Source of the DNA: Inonotus obliquus
Taxonomy: Eukaryota > Basidiomycota > Agaricomycetes > Hymenochaetales > Hymenochaetaceae
Assembly: GCA_032164295.1 (NCBI GenBank)
Contig: JAJHTX010000012.1
Coordinates: 1,116,001 to 1,180,000, forward strand
DNA length: 64,000 nucleotides
Reading direction: 5' to 3'
Each line of letters starts with the position of its first letter. Position 1 is the stretch's first letter. Of the stretch, positions 19,092 through 31,012 are shown piece by piece. Position numbers and translations under genes: made by a program. The notes under the pieces were generated by a model, which saw nothing but the letters and a program-made list of their open reading frames with translations, ran no database searches and was not told the DNA's origin.

Positions 19092-20340
19092 GGATTTGAG
19101 ATTACTCTTTTTTTAATTTTCTTTGGTGAGGTGGTTTCTTTTTCGTCTGTGAATTGTCTCACTCTTAGTCATTTTCGTTATGATGGAACAGTCCTAAGGG
19201 TTTTCAGGTTTTCGACGCGTTTTCTTGTATATACGCTATGCTCGAGGGGCGGTTCGGAGGAGTATCTCTGGGACGTGGGATAGGTTGGATGAGTATGAGT
19301 TACATTAAATACTACTGTAGATACAAAAGCGCAACGCAACTGCGACTAGCAGCTGTGCACGAGTGCACGAGTGTATGATATAATTTGGCGTATTGTACTG
19401 TTAATTCCTACATCCTATACCTACACCCTACGAATTGAACATGTGTTATTCGAGAAGACCAAGGACCCGTCTTTCCCGTCTTTCGCGTGCCCGTGCCCGC
19501 GCTTTCCGTTATCGCATTAATATTCAGGTACATAGGCACATGACACTTGGGTCTCGTAGGTACTAGATAATCATTGGTGGTCTGAGTCTGTTGGTCTGAT
19601 GGTTTATGGGTTGATGAGCACTCAGGCACTCAAGCTGAGCTCGGTTCGTCGACCGAACATTAATATTGTTGGGCATTATGGAATTGAGAATTGAGAATTA
19701 TTGAGAATTGAATCACGTTCGGATGCGTGGAAGGGTTAGGAGGCAGGAGGATAGGAGGATAGGAGGATAGGATTTCATCGATTAGTATAGTACGGATTAG
19801 AATACATATAGGTACGTGTATACGCCTCGTGTTGAGAATCGAGATCGGGTAATTAAGATAGTACTGGATACTGTAAGACTAATGAAGGAGGAAGGATGAA
19901 ATCAGGTGAAAGTATGAAAGTATGAAAGCGAAAGTATGAAAGAATTGAGAGGATCTGAGACATGAGACGACACGATGTACTCGTGTAGGATAGGATGGAG
20001 GTGATATGACTATCGCCTATCGTATGTACAGACGACCGGATGTGCCGGATGTGCCGGTGATGTCCGGTAGAGTCCGGATGGGCGGGATTACGTTACCCGA
20101 GACTACCGGGTGATATTGATTACAACTTTCAGTCAATGATGGTGCCCGACGCCCTACTGTCAGTTTGCTCACACTGCGCTCGAGATGAGTATAGATGTAT
20201 ATTCAATTATATATGAATTCAAATTGTATGCTGTCGGTATTACTGATTTGATGCCACGTGGTTGATGAGTATCACCCTAATTTATATCTTTATTCTATAT
20301 ATTTCACTCCTCCTCCTCCTCCTCCTCCTCTACCCCAGTC
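19092..20340. other. gene-free region with short degenerate repeats
   Basis: I see no supportable gene. It contains GAATTGAGAATT-type repeats (19681-19711), an AGGATAGG array (19742-19771) and degenerate CCGGATGTG/CCGGTGATGT repeats (20036-20080). It presumably includes the 3' end of the F-box transcript and the promoter of the NT-C2 gene; a short CTC run (20306-20330) precedes that start codon. Confidence 0.5.
19742..19771. repeat. AGGATAGG microsatellite-like array
   Basis: About three to four copies of an 8-bp purine-rich unit (AGGATAGG). Confidence 0.7.
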
Positions 20341-23008
20341 ATGACTTTCCTCTCTCCGCCTTCCTCTTCCTCCTCAGCAACGACAACGAATACAAAACCT
20401 ATTCATCACCTGTATCCAACACCGCATTCATCTCGCGCCAGTACTCCTAATAATCCTCTTCCAGGTCCTTCCACCAGCGCCCCAGCTCCATCTTCCACTC
20501 TATCTCTCCCTCTCCCTCACAAATCCCATCATCACCATAAGGAGCACCATGGCATGCGCGCACATTTGGCGGAGTTCCTACCTTTGCCACGACATGCGGT
20601 ATTCGATGCTAGGCTTACCATTCACCAGCTCTGGAACGTTCCTCTGGTATCTGGGGACTTTGCCGTAAAGTGGAAATTCCAACATGTACATCGAGAAAGG
20701 GGCGGCTCGAGGAGACCGGGGACTCCTAATCCCGTTGTCGGGGCATCAGTATCGTCATCATTACATCCGCCATCGACATCATCAACAGTGACAACACCGA
20801 CCGCGAATTCGAGTGGGAGACAGACCCCTGATGGTGCCGGGTTCCTCTCTACTGGGTTTCAGACGGCATTTATGACGCGAACCGCTTCCGGGTCTGGGTC
20901 GATGTCGGGGAAAGGAAAGGGGCGAGAGGGTCCACTTCCTATGCTCAACGTACATGTTGATCATGATTTAGAACGTGATTCCGTGATGATACCCTCCGGT
21001 GCTTCCATGCTCTCCATCCCTTCGACCTCGGAGGGATCATGTTCCTCCCCCTCCTCCTTGTCTCCGAGGATAAACTCCATGGAACTGTCCGGTGATTCCG
21101 CTAACGTTCCCACTGCTACCTCTCGAAAGAATTCATTTGGAAATGGTAATGGGAGTAGTGCAAATTTAGGCGGGAGTAGTGGTGGGAATGGAAATGGGGA
21201 AGGCGCGGAATTGTCGCACGAAGCCCGAGGAAGAACCCCCTACGTGGCGCTCCGAGATCATCACGTCAAGTTCGGTCAAACCGTGAGCGTCACAGTGAAC
21301 ATTGCTATCCAACGCGATACGCTTGAGTTGCAACCTTGCGAGCTAAAGCTCATCGTTGAGCAGGTGCGTTTATCATCCTTCTCATTTCAGAACTTTTATT
21401 TGACTCTCTTCTTCTCGTTAGCATTCAAACCCCAATGATCGATCTGCACTTCAAAACCCGCGTCTGGGAGTTGTACAACTCAATTTGGCGGAGTACGTCG
21501 ATAAGGGCTCTGTCACACGTCGACATCTCCTCCGAGAATCCAGAACCAACGCAACACTACAACTTACCCTCGAATTAAACCATGCAGGCGGGGAGACTAG
21601 CTATAAAGCTCCTCCCTTGCAGAAAGGAGAAGTCATGGCAGGTGTATCAGCCCTTTTGGAGAAGAGCGCTGTAGGAGGGATACCTAGACCTCGTCCGGCA
21701 TATGATAGAAGTGTATCGAGACCTGCGGTGAAGACGCACAGGAGAGGTACGGATAGGAGAGACGTATTTGGTATTGGAGGTGGAGGGGTGGGGACGGGGT
21801 TGGGGATAGCTGGGATCAGTGGATTAGGCGGTGTAGGAGCGGGAGGGGGCGGAGGGGGCGCGGTAAGATCAAAGTTGGACTTGGGAGGACCAGGACCGGG
21901 TTCGGGAACGTTGAAAACGACAGACAACATTATCGAAGCGATATTTAACCCGGTACCGAGCAGCTCACCTGCCCCAAGTCCTTTTACGTATTACGTCGCA
22001 CCTAAACCACCTGCTGCGCCTCTTAGGACGTTAAGTATGAACACGACTAATACGGTTAATACGAATAGGACGACTTCGAGTATGGGGAGTGGGAGTATTA
22101 GTGTTAGTGTCAGTGGGAGTACAGGAGCGAGTAGAAGTGGGAGTGGAAGTGGAAGTGGAAGTGGGAGTGGGGACGTCGACGCTGACGCTGACGTTGATAC
22201 AAATGACGAGGAACTCAATCCTAATCCTAATTCTAACCTCGATAATGCGAGTATACTTGCACCTTCCGTTACGAGTCGAACGAGTGGGATGAGTAGGGGG
22301 AGTAGGAGGAGTGAGCGTTCTATGCCGGCTTCGGTTGCTTCGGTTTCGGCTGAGGCAGAGGCTTCGTCTGTGTCGCGGGTTTCTTATCGTTCGGGTGAAG
22401 ATTCGGGAACGGGGAAGGGGACGGAGGGGAAGGGGGAGAGGGAGAGGGACGGTGGGAGTGCGAATGCGAATATGAATGCGAATACGAATGTGGATGTGGA
22501 TGAAAGACGTGCTTCTGGGTCGGGATCGGGTTCAGCGATTAGGGAGGGAGCTGGTTCTGGTGCGAGTGTGAGTGTAGGGAGGAAGTGGTGGAAGAGGTTC
22601 GCTCATGGGAATGGGAAGAGTGAAGGGGAGTTTTCTGGTATCGCTACTGCTGGTACTAGTGGTACTGGTGGTACTGGTGTCGGAGGAGAAGGTGTAGGAG
22701 CAGGAGAAGGAGAGAATGTAGGGATTGTGTCTCCTCGACCTTCTCGACTTCTTCAATCCCAGCAGGTCCTTCATCAACCTCAGCCTCAACCTTTTCATCA
22801 GCCACGTCATCAACCCCAATCTTATACTCACTCTCTATCTCTTTCCCAAGTTCAACGAGAGCAGAGGCAGATGCAGAGGCAGATGCAAGTGCAGGGTCAA
22901 GGACTGAGAGAGACAGGATCTCCGCACGTACAGGTACAACAGGGAACGCATACGCATACGCATAACACGCATAACTCGCAGAATTCGCAGGACTCGTATA
23001 ATTCGTAG
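20341..23008 (+). CDS. NT-C2 domain protein (fungal EEIG1/EHBP1-like)
   Basis: Two exons (20341-21363 and 21422-23008, phase 0) give 869 residues. The N-terminal C2-type domain begins near residue 75 (LPRHAVFDARLTIHQLWNVP, then FAVKWKFQHV). It resumes near residue 298 (TPYVALRDHHVKFGQTVSVT, LELQPCELKLIVEQ) and finishes in exon 2 with LGVVQLNLAEYVD and ATLQLTLELNH. Between the two halves sits ~170 residues of S/T/G-rich linker. The remaining ~400 residues are low-complexity, with SG and DAD repeats and Q/H-rich runs. NT-C2 domains are linked to membrane binding and endocytic or cytoskeletal adaptors; the role in this fungus is unknown. The start codon is the first in a long open frame. Confidence 0.75.
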
Positions 23009-24639
23009 CTGGAATGAAGGGGTTTCGTCTCGATTGCGATTTCATTCGAATTTGACTGCTCGATTATTCGAGTTCGGTTTTTGCGTTTGACTTTCGACTT
23101 TCGACTTTCGACTTTCGACTCCCGGATTCGCGTTTCGGATTCGCGTTCGCGTTCGCTTTTATTACCAAGATTTGATGTTGTGAGTTATTGGCGACTTTGG
23201 TCATCTTTTTGATCTGTTGTTTGTTCGGTTTCGGTTTCTTTAGGGATGCAGGGATTGTTCCGCCGTTCTTTCGTTCTTCCGTTCTCCTGTACTCCCGTTC
23301 TCCTGTGCTCCCGTTCCCCCCTTATTCGTGTGTTACGTTGTTTTAGATTTCATTTTCTCATTTTCTCACTTCCTCGCTTTTTCGCTTTTTTAGTCTTTTT
23401 CGATTTTTCGCATTTTTAGTCTTCTGCTTTTTTCGCTTTTCGATTTCGTCTTTAGTTACGTTTTTTCGTCTTCAGACACGATTTTTCTGAACTTTGCTTT
23501 TTCACTCAAGTTTTCGCGTTGAAGTTCGGTTTTCGTTTTTCGTTTTTCGTTTTCTGTTACGTCTTGTGGTTCATTTTTGTTAACGTTATATTTATCCTCC
23601 TTCGATCTTCTTTTCTCCTTATTTCTCATTTCTTATTTCTTAGCTCTATTCGTCAACTGGTCTATTCATCAATTCGTATTCACCTTCATTCGTTTCGATC
23701 CGTCCGTCCTCCATATCTCCCTTACAGACCCACTTTTTTCTCTGATCACGAATTTCAGAAGCAGATACACGTATCATACATCAAACATCAAACATCCATA
23801 CATCCATCTCGTAACATTCACTCTTACCTATTCCTTACTCCTTACTCTTTACTCTATTCCTTACACAGATAGTGATACAGATACAGATATTGGTACACGT
23901 AATGATTGTAACGACTTGTAACGACCTCCCCATTCATATTACAATTCTATATTACTCCTGTAACGAACCACAAACAAATGGTCTCGTCCATTTCGTCGAG
24001 ATCGTCTTAATGCAATGTATGTGTTTGGGTTTGGGATTTTAAAAGTGATTCGGTATTCCTCGTCGGTAAAGATAGGATTGCATGTGCCTAATAGAAAATA
24101 GTACTGCCTACTACAGTATGTGGTATGTTTGTGTATTGCGGGTGTCGTCACTGGTATATGGACTGTGTATATCTCCTATGTATGCACGATTAGTAGTTAG
24201 TACTTGGTTGTCCTACCTTTCAACTCTGCTGTTTTGATGCAATGATGAAGTTACATAATACATTCCCATGCACGAACATTCCTTATACAGCAAGTCGACA
24301 ACAAGGCCAAATTTCTTTGTATGATTTGTAGGTCCGTGTTGTGGATCACGAGCGAAAGCAATCCATTCTTCAACCTCCAGAGCCAGAGAATATTTTAAAG
24401 AGGTGAAGGTGAAGATGGGGTTTGCTCTCTTCTTTCTGCTACTACCACTAAAGAGGCAGAGGCAACACGACACAAAGTCGTCAAGGTTGCGAAAGGGTCC
24501 AAGTCGACAAAGAGGACAAGGACGATAGGAAGTGGCTGCGAGGTTCCTGCCCTGCCACACATAAAGTCGAAATTCGAACGCGTTCGTATTCACAGGCCAC
24601 ATATCAGCGAAGTAACCCTCCACTTCCTCCCATCTCTCG
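23009..24639. other. gene-free, pyrimidine-rich region
   Basis: No supportable gene. The first 500 bp are rich in TTCG/TTTC runs on the plus strand, with a 7-bp tandem array at 23089-23120. Open frames in 23519-23921 come from T-rich composition and show no recognisable protein. A 196-codon minus-strand frame (24803-24213) overlaps the Clp1-like exon and is not convincing. Confidence 0.5.
23089..23120. repeat. GACTTTC tandem repeat
   Basis: Four and a half copies of the 7-mer GACTTTC. Confidence 0.85.
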
Positions 24640-25843
24640 ATGCCAGACATGTTACGCTCGACGAAAACCACAAAGGCTAGGAAGCCCACCTTTGCTTCCA
24701 AGTTCTCAAAGCACTCGGCATCCTCATCCTCCCTCGTACTCGCTGAAGGATCAAGACGAAGACGACATCGCGTTCTTAAGCCGGTTACCCGGGACCCGTT
24801 CATAGAGATGATCGAAGCTCGAAAAGCTAAGGAACGCCGAGAGGCTATTCGTAGACGTCTTCGAGGCCCGTCCTCCCATTCACTTGACCCATCTACTCGA
24901 AGAATCCGGTGTGCGAATTGTGGTAATACGACGGAGGTGACGCAGTTAAGACAGATTGGAGGTGGTGGTGTTATTGCGAATGCGGTTTTTGCGGAGAGGA
25001 TTCCGGAGAGGTTGTTGAGACCGGAAGTTAAGGATGTGGGAGCTGAAGATTATGCGAAGGCTGGACGGGATCCGCAAGTGGAGTTGAATGGGCTGAGATT
25101 CGCGAGGAGGGAGTTGGGGATGTATGGGCAAGAGTGAGTTATTTACGGTCTTTTGAAAAGGTTTGGATAAAGTAGTTGATGAAGTTCAATCCGTTTTGCG
25201 TCTATGCAGGCTTTTCTCTGCTGTCACTAGTACAGTGGTTTCGTCCGTGAATGCTACGCACGATGGTGAACTTGCAAAGTTCATGGCAATCAAGATGCCG
25301 AAGAAGTTGCGCGCTGAGTATATGCCGACGCATATGCTTGCGATTCATGATGGGAATCCTGAAGTCAAGAAGCGCAAAGTACATCTGGTACCGATCCACG
25401 CGCAAGTATTAGCTGCTTATTGCTGTCGAGTACCACCTCTTCCAACCCCATCGCCGCCTTCACCTTCGCTCGATCCACTCGACATCATAACGGACGCATA
25501 TTATCACAGCCGCATAGTGCCGTTAATACCATTCTGCATTCCCTCACCGGATACATTCCCTCTAATGATGCACTTCCTCTACACTCAAGACTCTGCATTC
25601 CTATTCCGATCTCTCGTCCCTATTGGACCGTCAAACGGAGGGATGTGGGATGGCGATTTCTCACGGATTCCTGAAGTCCTTGCGGTATCGTATACTAGCT
25701 CGTCGATATTTTCGATGAGTTTGAGGGTTTATGGTGTTTGGCAGAATGCTTGTTCGTTGGGTGTGCTTAATTCGGGGATTTGGCAGGTGATTGATGTTGC
25801 GTGGAAGAATCATCGGAATGCGCTTTTGCTTGCTCAGCGGTGA
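24640..25843 (+). CDS. Clp1-like protein (clampless1 family)
   Basis: Two exons (24640-25133 and 25210-25843, phase 2) give 375 residues, close to the 365 or so of Coprinopsis cinerea Clp1. The C-terminal half has the family pattern as I recall it: KVHLVPIHAQVLAAYC, then a proline-rich spacer, VPLIPFCIPSPDTFPLMMHF followed by LYT, and near the end LRVYGVWQNACSLGVLNSGI with WQVIDVAWKN. Clp1 acts downstream of the A mating-type homeodomain proteins and is needed for clamp-cell formation; paralogues are common in agarics and their roles are unclear. The N-terminus is basic. A CANC motif occurs near residue 89, without a partner that would make a clear zinc site. The ATG at 24652 is an alternative start. 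Confidence 0.75.
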
Positions 25844-26180
25844 TGGAGACGAGACGAGACGAGATGGAATATTTTCTTTCTATGGTTCCCTTAGGTTTGT
25901 CTTTCCTCATTCCAATGATATTTTTATTAGCCCGAGGCCGTCCAAGTCTGTCGGGTGGTTGTCTTCCTTCCACTACCCATACCCTCCTCCTCTATTGCGG
26001 TTTTTCCTCTCTCCTCGCGTCACCTTACACTACTTGTTCTTTTCATACTTGTTCTTCATGTTGTTCAGACACACATGCTCTTCATGCACTCTATGCTTCC
26101 GATGTTGGTGCTATGTGTTTTTTTTTTCTTCTTCTTCTTCATCAAAAGTTTCACCCTTTTTTTTTCTTTCCGGTTGTAAT

Positions 26181-26212
26181 TGCTGTCGTGCTGTCGTGCT
26201 GTCGTGCTGTCC
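26181..26212. repeat. TGCTGTCG short tandem repeat
   Basis: Three to four copies of the 8-mer TGCTGTCG, grading into a longer run of related TGCTxTC units up to ~26345. Confidence 0.75.
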
Positions 26213-26405
26213 TGCTTTCCGAATCGCTGTCCTTTGCTTTCATTGTCATCCTGCTTTCATTGCTGTCCACCGTGCTTTCATTGCTTTCCTGTTTTCCTGC
26301 TGTCCTGCTATCATTGCTGTCCTGCTATCATCGCTTTCCACCGTGCTTTTCTCGTTCCTCGCTGTCCACCTTGCTCTCGTAGTCTCATACTCTCATACTC
26401 TCAAA

Positions 26406-26458
26406 TCGCTTTCGTATCGCTTTCGTATCGCTTTCGTATCGCTTTCGTATCGCTTTCA
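26406..26458. repeat. 11-bp tandem repeat TCGCTTTCGTA
   Basis: Four full copies and a partial fifth, nearly perfect. Confidence 0.9.
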
Positions 26459-26732
26459 CTCACTTACCTCGATCATCTCTAGTAGTACAGAATACAGAAT
26501 ACAACAGAATATGGGTAAAGAATAAAGAAATCGTGTATGTTTATCACATCAAATTAATTGATGGTTCTTATTACGTATTACGTATTATGTAATAACATAT
26601 CGTCAAGAAAAAGAAGTTTGTGCTTGAGCGTACAGGTCAATTTTTTCTTTGGCATGTACTTTGAGTATAATATTGGTTACATTCATGTCAAGTATTCCTG
26701 TAACGTATTCACGTACTATATTCAGATATTCA

Positions 26733-26837
26733 CGTATTCCTGTATTCCTGTATTCCTGTATTCCAACATTCAGGTATTCCAACATTCGGGTATTCAGGTA
26801 TTCAGGTATTCAGGTATTCAGGTATTCAGGTATTCCA
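26733..26837. repeat. minisatellite TATTCCTG / GTATTCAG overlapping the RCE1 stop
   Basis: Two related 8-bp units in succession: TATTCCTG at ~26735-26765 and GTATTCAG at ~26789-26832, with variant units between. The RCE1 stop codon (26828-26826 on the minus strand) is formed by this array, so changes in repeat number would alter the 3' UTR or the last residues. Confidence 0.85.
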
Positions 26838-28436
26838 GTATATACTATCTGGATTGAACGACCAAGGGAAGAGGACGTAGGAGAATAGGATGGTTCCTGA
26901 TGTGTAGGCTGTGATTATTCCTGTGTGGTTTGGTGTTTTTTTTGTGAGTTGTGAGTTTTGCTTTGTGAGTGGTGGGGTGTGGGGTGGGAGTGAGAAGAAG
27001 AGAGAGGAGAGGGTGGGAGATGTGTGGGGTGAGGTGTGAGGTGTGAGGTGTGAGCGAAATGAAGCAAGACGGTGGGAGTAGGAGAAGAATGGGATTGAAC
27101 AAATGAAAGACCAAAAAAGAAAGACCTGAAAAAATGTACGTACGTATTCTAAGATCCGGAAACCGTTCAAGCTCCCACGTTAAAGCCGGAAAACCCATCA
27201 TATTACAGAATATGTGAGCTGAGATCGGGGTGGTGATTGATCCTGACCAAAATAAAAAATCAATAAATTGTCAGAGCGAAATTCTTCGTTTGTTTGTTCG
27301 TTCTTTCAGTTGATTTGTGTGGTTATACGATTATACGATTACGCAAGAGAGAGGAAGGAGGAAGAGAGGAAGGAGAATTGAGTCATAGCTCACCTGTTCG
27401 GAGGAAGAGGAAACTACAAAGCCATCCGAATACCGTCGTATAAGCGAATTGGAAAACTGTGTGAACGGGGTGGAAAGGTGTGACATGGTTTTGAGTAACG
27501 AATAACAAATAGCGAAGAAAAAGGAACTTTACAGGTATTGATAAGCGCTATACGTAACGCCGATGAAGTCTTTCCTAGTCGTTTGTATGTTTCCAATGCA
27601 TGATGGATATGGGCTAATAGATCGAATGCGCAGATAGTCGGATAGTCGGATAGTCGGATAAGCGGATAGAATACACGAGTTAGTGCTCCAGTCAGTTTTA
27701 TCTCGGATGGGAGGTTTCGAATGAGTACGTACCTAGGCCAAACCAACAAGGAGCTAACCACAACATGGTGGTTTTGCTAAATCCAGCTGACTTGTACACG
27801 GACGAGAGACATGCACGGTATGTCACTTCTTCTGTAACAGGAGCCTAGATGTAACAAAGACGGACGAAATTTGCAATAAGACGACGAGTCAACTTTGGAA
27901 GAAAATGCGTGATATAGTGAATATGTTTACAAACCATGATATAATTTCTGAATCCTTCCCAAGTTAGAAAACGTGATTTGATATCTCTATCAAAAGCCCA
28001 ATTTCGCTGAAACGGGAAAGACTGGTTGAGGAATGTTGTGTATAGTGGACCAAGGAAAAGAGCTGGAACGATCAAATAAGCTGTAAAGAGCGACGAAGGT
28101 CTTTGAGAGAACCCTAGATGATCGAGTGTCACGCGTATTGCTGTAGATTTCTAAAAAGTGACTCAGAAAACTCAGAGAAGCGGACATAAAAAAGAGTTTT
28201 GAACTCACCTCATCGGGTAGCGCGTTATAAATGGTAACATATACGATGTAACAGGACAGCAAAGTGCTTGATGTAGCTAACAAGGATCGTACTTTGATAA
28301 CCGCAGGATCATTTCTCCAGAGAGGTGGTTTGGGTTTTGCGATGAGGAGAGATACGAATACGGATAGGACGTAGCTGGATGAGATTAGACCAGACACAGA
28401 GAGAGAATGAAGACGTGAGATGGGAGGTTCAGACAT
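26826..28436 (-). CDS. RCE1: CAAX prenyl protease 2 (Rce1, type II)
   Basis: An ER membrane endopeptidase that removes the last three residues (aaX) of prenylated Ras and a-factor-like proteins. Seven exons (28436-28209, 28150-27935, 27844-27733, 27613-27533, 27456-27394, 27242-27144, 26908-26826) close in phase and give 293 residues. The catalytic EExxxR motif is EEVTYR in exon 3, followed by WFGLAHIHHALETY (conserved His) and, in exon 6, ISAHIFCNMMGFP (second conserved His/Asn region). GPLYTTFLNQSFPFQ and WEGFRNYIM are also typical. Several hydrophobic segments fit a multi-pass protein. Substrates in mushrooms include lipopeptide pheromones. The last exon is the least certain, as it ends within a minisatellite. 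Confidence 0.9.
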
Positions 28437-29831
28437 ATCACGGTAGTGCAACAAGAACGACCACGCCCAGTTAGATTGCGTTGATCGATTATATCATCAG
28501 TTTCTTATGTCAGACTATTTCCTCGCTTATGTCAACCACGACGGACTCAAGGCCGCGACACTCGCTACAAACAAGATGACTTTCTGTTTCTCATCTTCCT
28601 TTGCGAGTGGGCTAAAGTCTGAGACTTCTAGTCCTCCTTGATAGTCTCTTACTGGGATCGACAACACTAATAATCATTTTGTCGAGGAACGAACCAGAAA
28701 AACATTGTTAGGGCCTACCATTTATTTCACGATGACGCACCCAGCATAACCTACAAAATCTACAAAATGTCCAGAGTGCGATGGGATACATTTGAATATC
28801 GTTCCGAGGACTGGGCACACTCTAATATTTAACGCTTCTCTCCCGAAACCCTATGCGTGTGTTCTTTATTGAACGCAGTCAATACACTTTCGTTTTTCGT
28901 GTGCATTGTTCTAGCTTGGCGCACAGGAACTTTTTTATTATTTTCTGCTGCTGCCGCTGAGGGGCCGTCGTAGCTTCAGCACCATGAGAGCGTCTGTGAA
29001 GCAATCTCCGCGCGGCAAAGAATTGTGTTTGAGCATATCCCAGAATGCAAAAACAGCAAAGAAGCGCATCGAGCACGCAATTCTGGTAGCCATGGATATC
29101 TTGACATTTGGCTCAGATGAGTCGCTACTTAGGCTGATGTGGTTCATGAACCTATCGTCTTCGTGTTTTTGCTCGTCGTGCTATCAGAGGTTACTCATGT
29201 ACGCGTTACATATGCAAGCGAGACATGTACACTTACAACCTCTCCATCCCCTTCCCTCGTAACTTCCATTGTTGCTGTCGATGGTAAACGGATGTCGATC
29301 GTGTTGATGGTCGTGTGAAGAACGACGAGCGTTCTCTTTATTAATTCCTATCTAGACTTGAGTTACGTGATCACGGTTTATGTCATAGATTGCCCTTTCG
29401 GTTTCTGGTCCAGTTTCCATTTGCGGCCTATCTTCACATTCACAGCTGCTCCTCAGTCGTGTACTATATTTATTCCTTATATCAACGCCGAGCAATGGAC
29501 TGTAAGGATGTCGAGATGCGTGTCCGTGTATGCGATAACGGCGATTTCTGTCAATCTCCGTTGATCTCCGCCGGAATCTTGCGGTGATTTCCGTTGATCT
29601 CTGCCAGGTTCTGGCCGGTACTCCAATTCCCGACTATTTCCGACGATCTCCGTCAGACATGCATCAGGTGACCTATCGTATTACTGTAATCGAAAATTCA
29701 CCGCTCCTTTGAAATCTATCACCTGAAACAAATAGCACATACTCCTCCATGCTCTCCGAAGCCACTGTTCTCTTCCCATTTCATGCTGTACGTCAATGTC
29801 AAGAAGGATGCTACAAATATTGACCCGTTCC

Positions 29832-29972
29832 TATTAGACCTCTTTTGCAAACCAATCGGCGGGAGAAAATCAAACGGTGACCCACTACATTTCGCTTACA
29901 ACTAGATTAGAAACTGCTTATTATTGAACAGTCTTGGCTGCCCCACCGATTGATTGCAAAAGAGGTCTATTA
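29832..29972. mobile_element. MITE-like element with terminal inverted repeats
   Basis: TAGACCTCTTTTGCAA at 29835-29850 is perfectly inverted at 29954-29969, and similarity extends inward through CAATCGG-GGG for ~30 bp at each end. The inside (~75 bp) has no ORF. It looks like a 141-bp miniature inverted-repeat transposon; a clear target duplication is not visible (flanking TA on both sides is possible). Confidence 0.7.
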
Positions 29973-30107
29973 TGACATTGTAACATTTAACGGCGATGCA
30001 TGATATAAACATTAACCTCACAACATATGTTCCCATATCTGCCTAGGCAGATCCCCAGCTATGAGATGTACCTACTGCTGTGGTTCTGCCACTACATGGA
30101 AGAGACT

Positions 30108-30165
30108 AGTGTTTGTCCATCAATTATAACTGTAATTGATGGACGGGAAGTTCCGAGCAAACACT
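30108..30165. repeat. nested hairpin
   Basis: Inner arms GTCCATCAATTA (30115-30126) and TAATTGATGGAC (30133-30144) are perfect, with a 6-nt spacer. Outer arms AGTGTTTG (30108-30115) and CAAACACT (30158-30165) also pair, with an asymmetric bulge between. Confidence 0.8.
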
Positions 30166-30475
30166 TGCTTATATAAGTAGCCCCCCCAAATTAGGAAGAT
30201 GCTATACCAGAGTGTCTAGTACTTACATAATGCTCCAAGTTTTGCTATTATTAGTGAGTATATATGACATCATATAGATATATTTGACCCAAAGGTATAT
30301 ATAGCCTATAGATATATATAGATGTATAGATATATATAGCCCAAAGGGCCCAGCAGGGGCTAAACCCGGTGCTTTAAGTCAGCCTCTGAATCGAAACTAA
30401 GGAGGGGGTTTTAGCAAAATGCACTTGCCCATTGTAGCGTGGTAAAACGCGCTACGGGGAGGAGGCTCGTATGAT

Positions 30476-30491
30476 GCCATGGGCCCATGGC
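30476..30491. repeat. 16-bp perfect palindrome
   Basis: GCCATGGGCCCATGGC reads the same on both strands; no function is claimed. Confidence 0.85.
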
Positions 30492-31012
30492 TCGGTGGTG
30501 CGCAGAGTGGGGGCGTTCTGCATACTTCACACTTCATCCTTCATCGTAAAGTGTAGGTTTTGCGTGGTTACCTCAGGTCGGATTTTTTGGCTTTTTTTGG
30601 CTTTTGGCTTGTGTGTCCTTTGGTGCACTTCGCGGCTCACGACTCCGTTTTTTTAATGGTGTCGTGAAACTTGATTCAGACTTTCAGACTACTCTGGGTC
30701 TGTCGTGGTTATAATGAAATTTTAGGGTTCTTATCGGCCACTTCGCGGGGCGTTTTTACCTTGATGTATTTTGTTATTTTGTTTTATTGCGAAGATGATT
30801 GTGGATCGGGTATTCTTGGTTTGATTCGTACGCACGCTTGGAGCAGTACTAGTGTTGGTCTTTGCTGTTGAGTCAAGTTGTTTGCAAGTAATCTGTATGC
30901 CATATGTACCTGAGTGTTCAATAGCTATAGATGGCAGCCGTTCATTGTAACATGTTACTTCGTTGCTCCGTTCTTCAACCTACAACAGACTAAAAAAGTC
31001 TAATTCATCGAT

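Larger units (their letters stand above)
25844..26825. other. gene-free region between Clp1-like and RCE1 3' ends
   Basis: Convergent 3' region, strongly pyrimidine-biased on the plus strand and full of short tandem repeats. No supportable gene. Confidence 0.55.
28437..31012. other. 2.6-kb gene-free region with transposon-like debris
   Basis: No gene can be supported on either strand. The stretch holds a small inverted-repeat element (29832-29972), a nested hairpin (30108-30165), AT-rich ATAGATATATATAG repeats (30258-30340) and a GC-rich block (30340-30490) with a 16-bp palindrome. The composition changes abruptly from one block to the next, which suggests old insertions. Confidence 0.5.

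Noticed and set aside
23519..23921. 117- and 114-codon hydrophobic frames that look like membrane proteins
   Set aside because: They come from T-rich sequence read as F, L, S and I; both frames are open at once and there is no conserved pattern.
24213..24803. 196-codon minus-strand frame near the Clp1-like gene
   Set aside because: Part of it is antisense to the better-supported Clp1-like exon, and it shows no known domain.
26733..26837. Tandem repeat as a CRISPR-like array
   Set aside because: Units are 8 bp with no spacers, in a eukaryotic nuclear context; it is a minisatellite.
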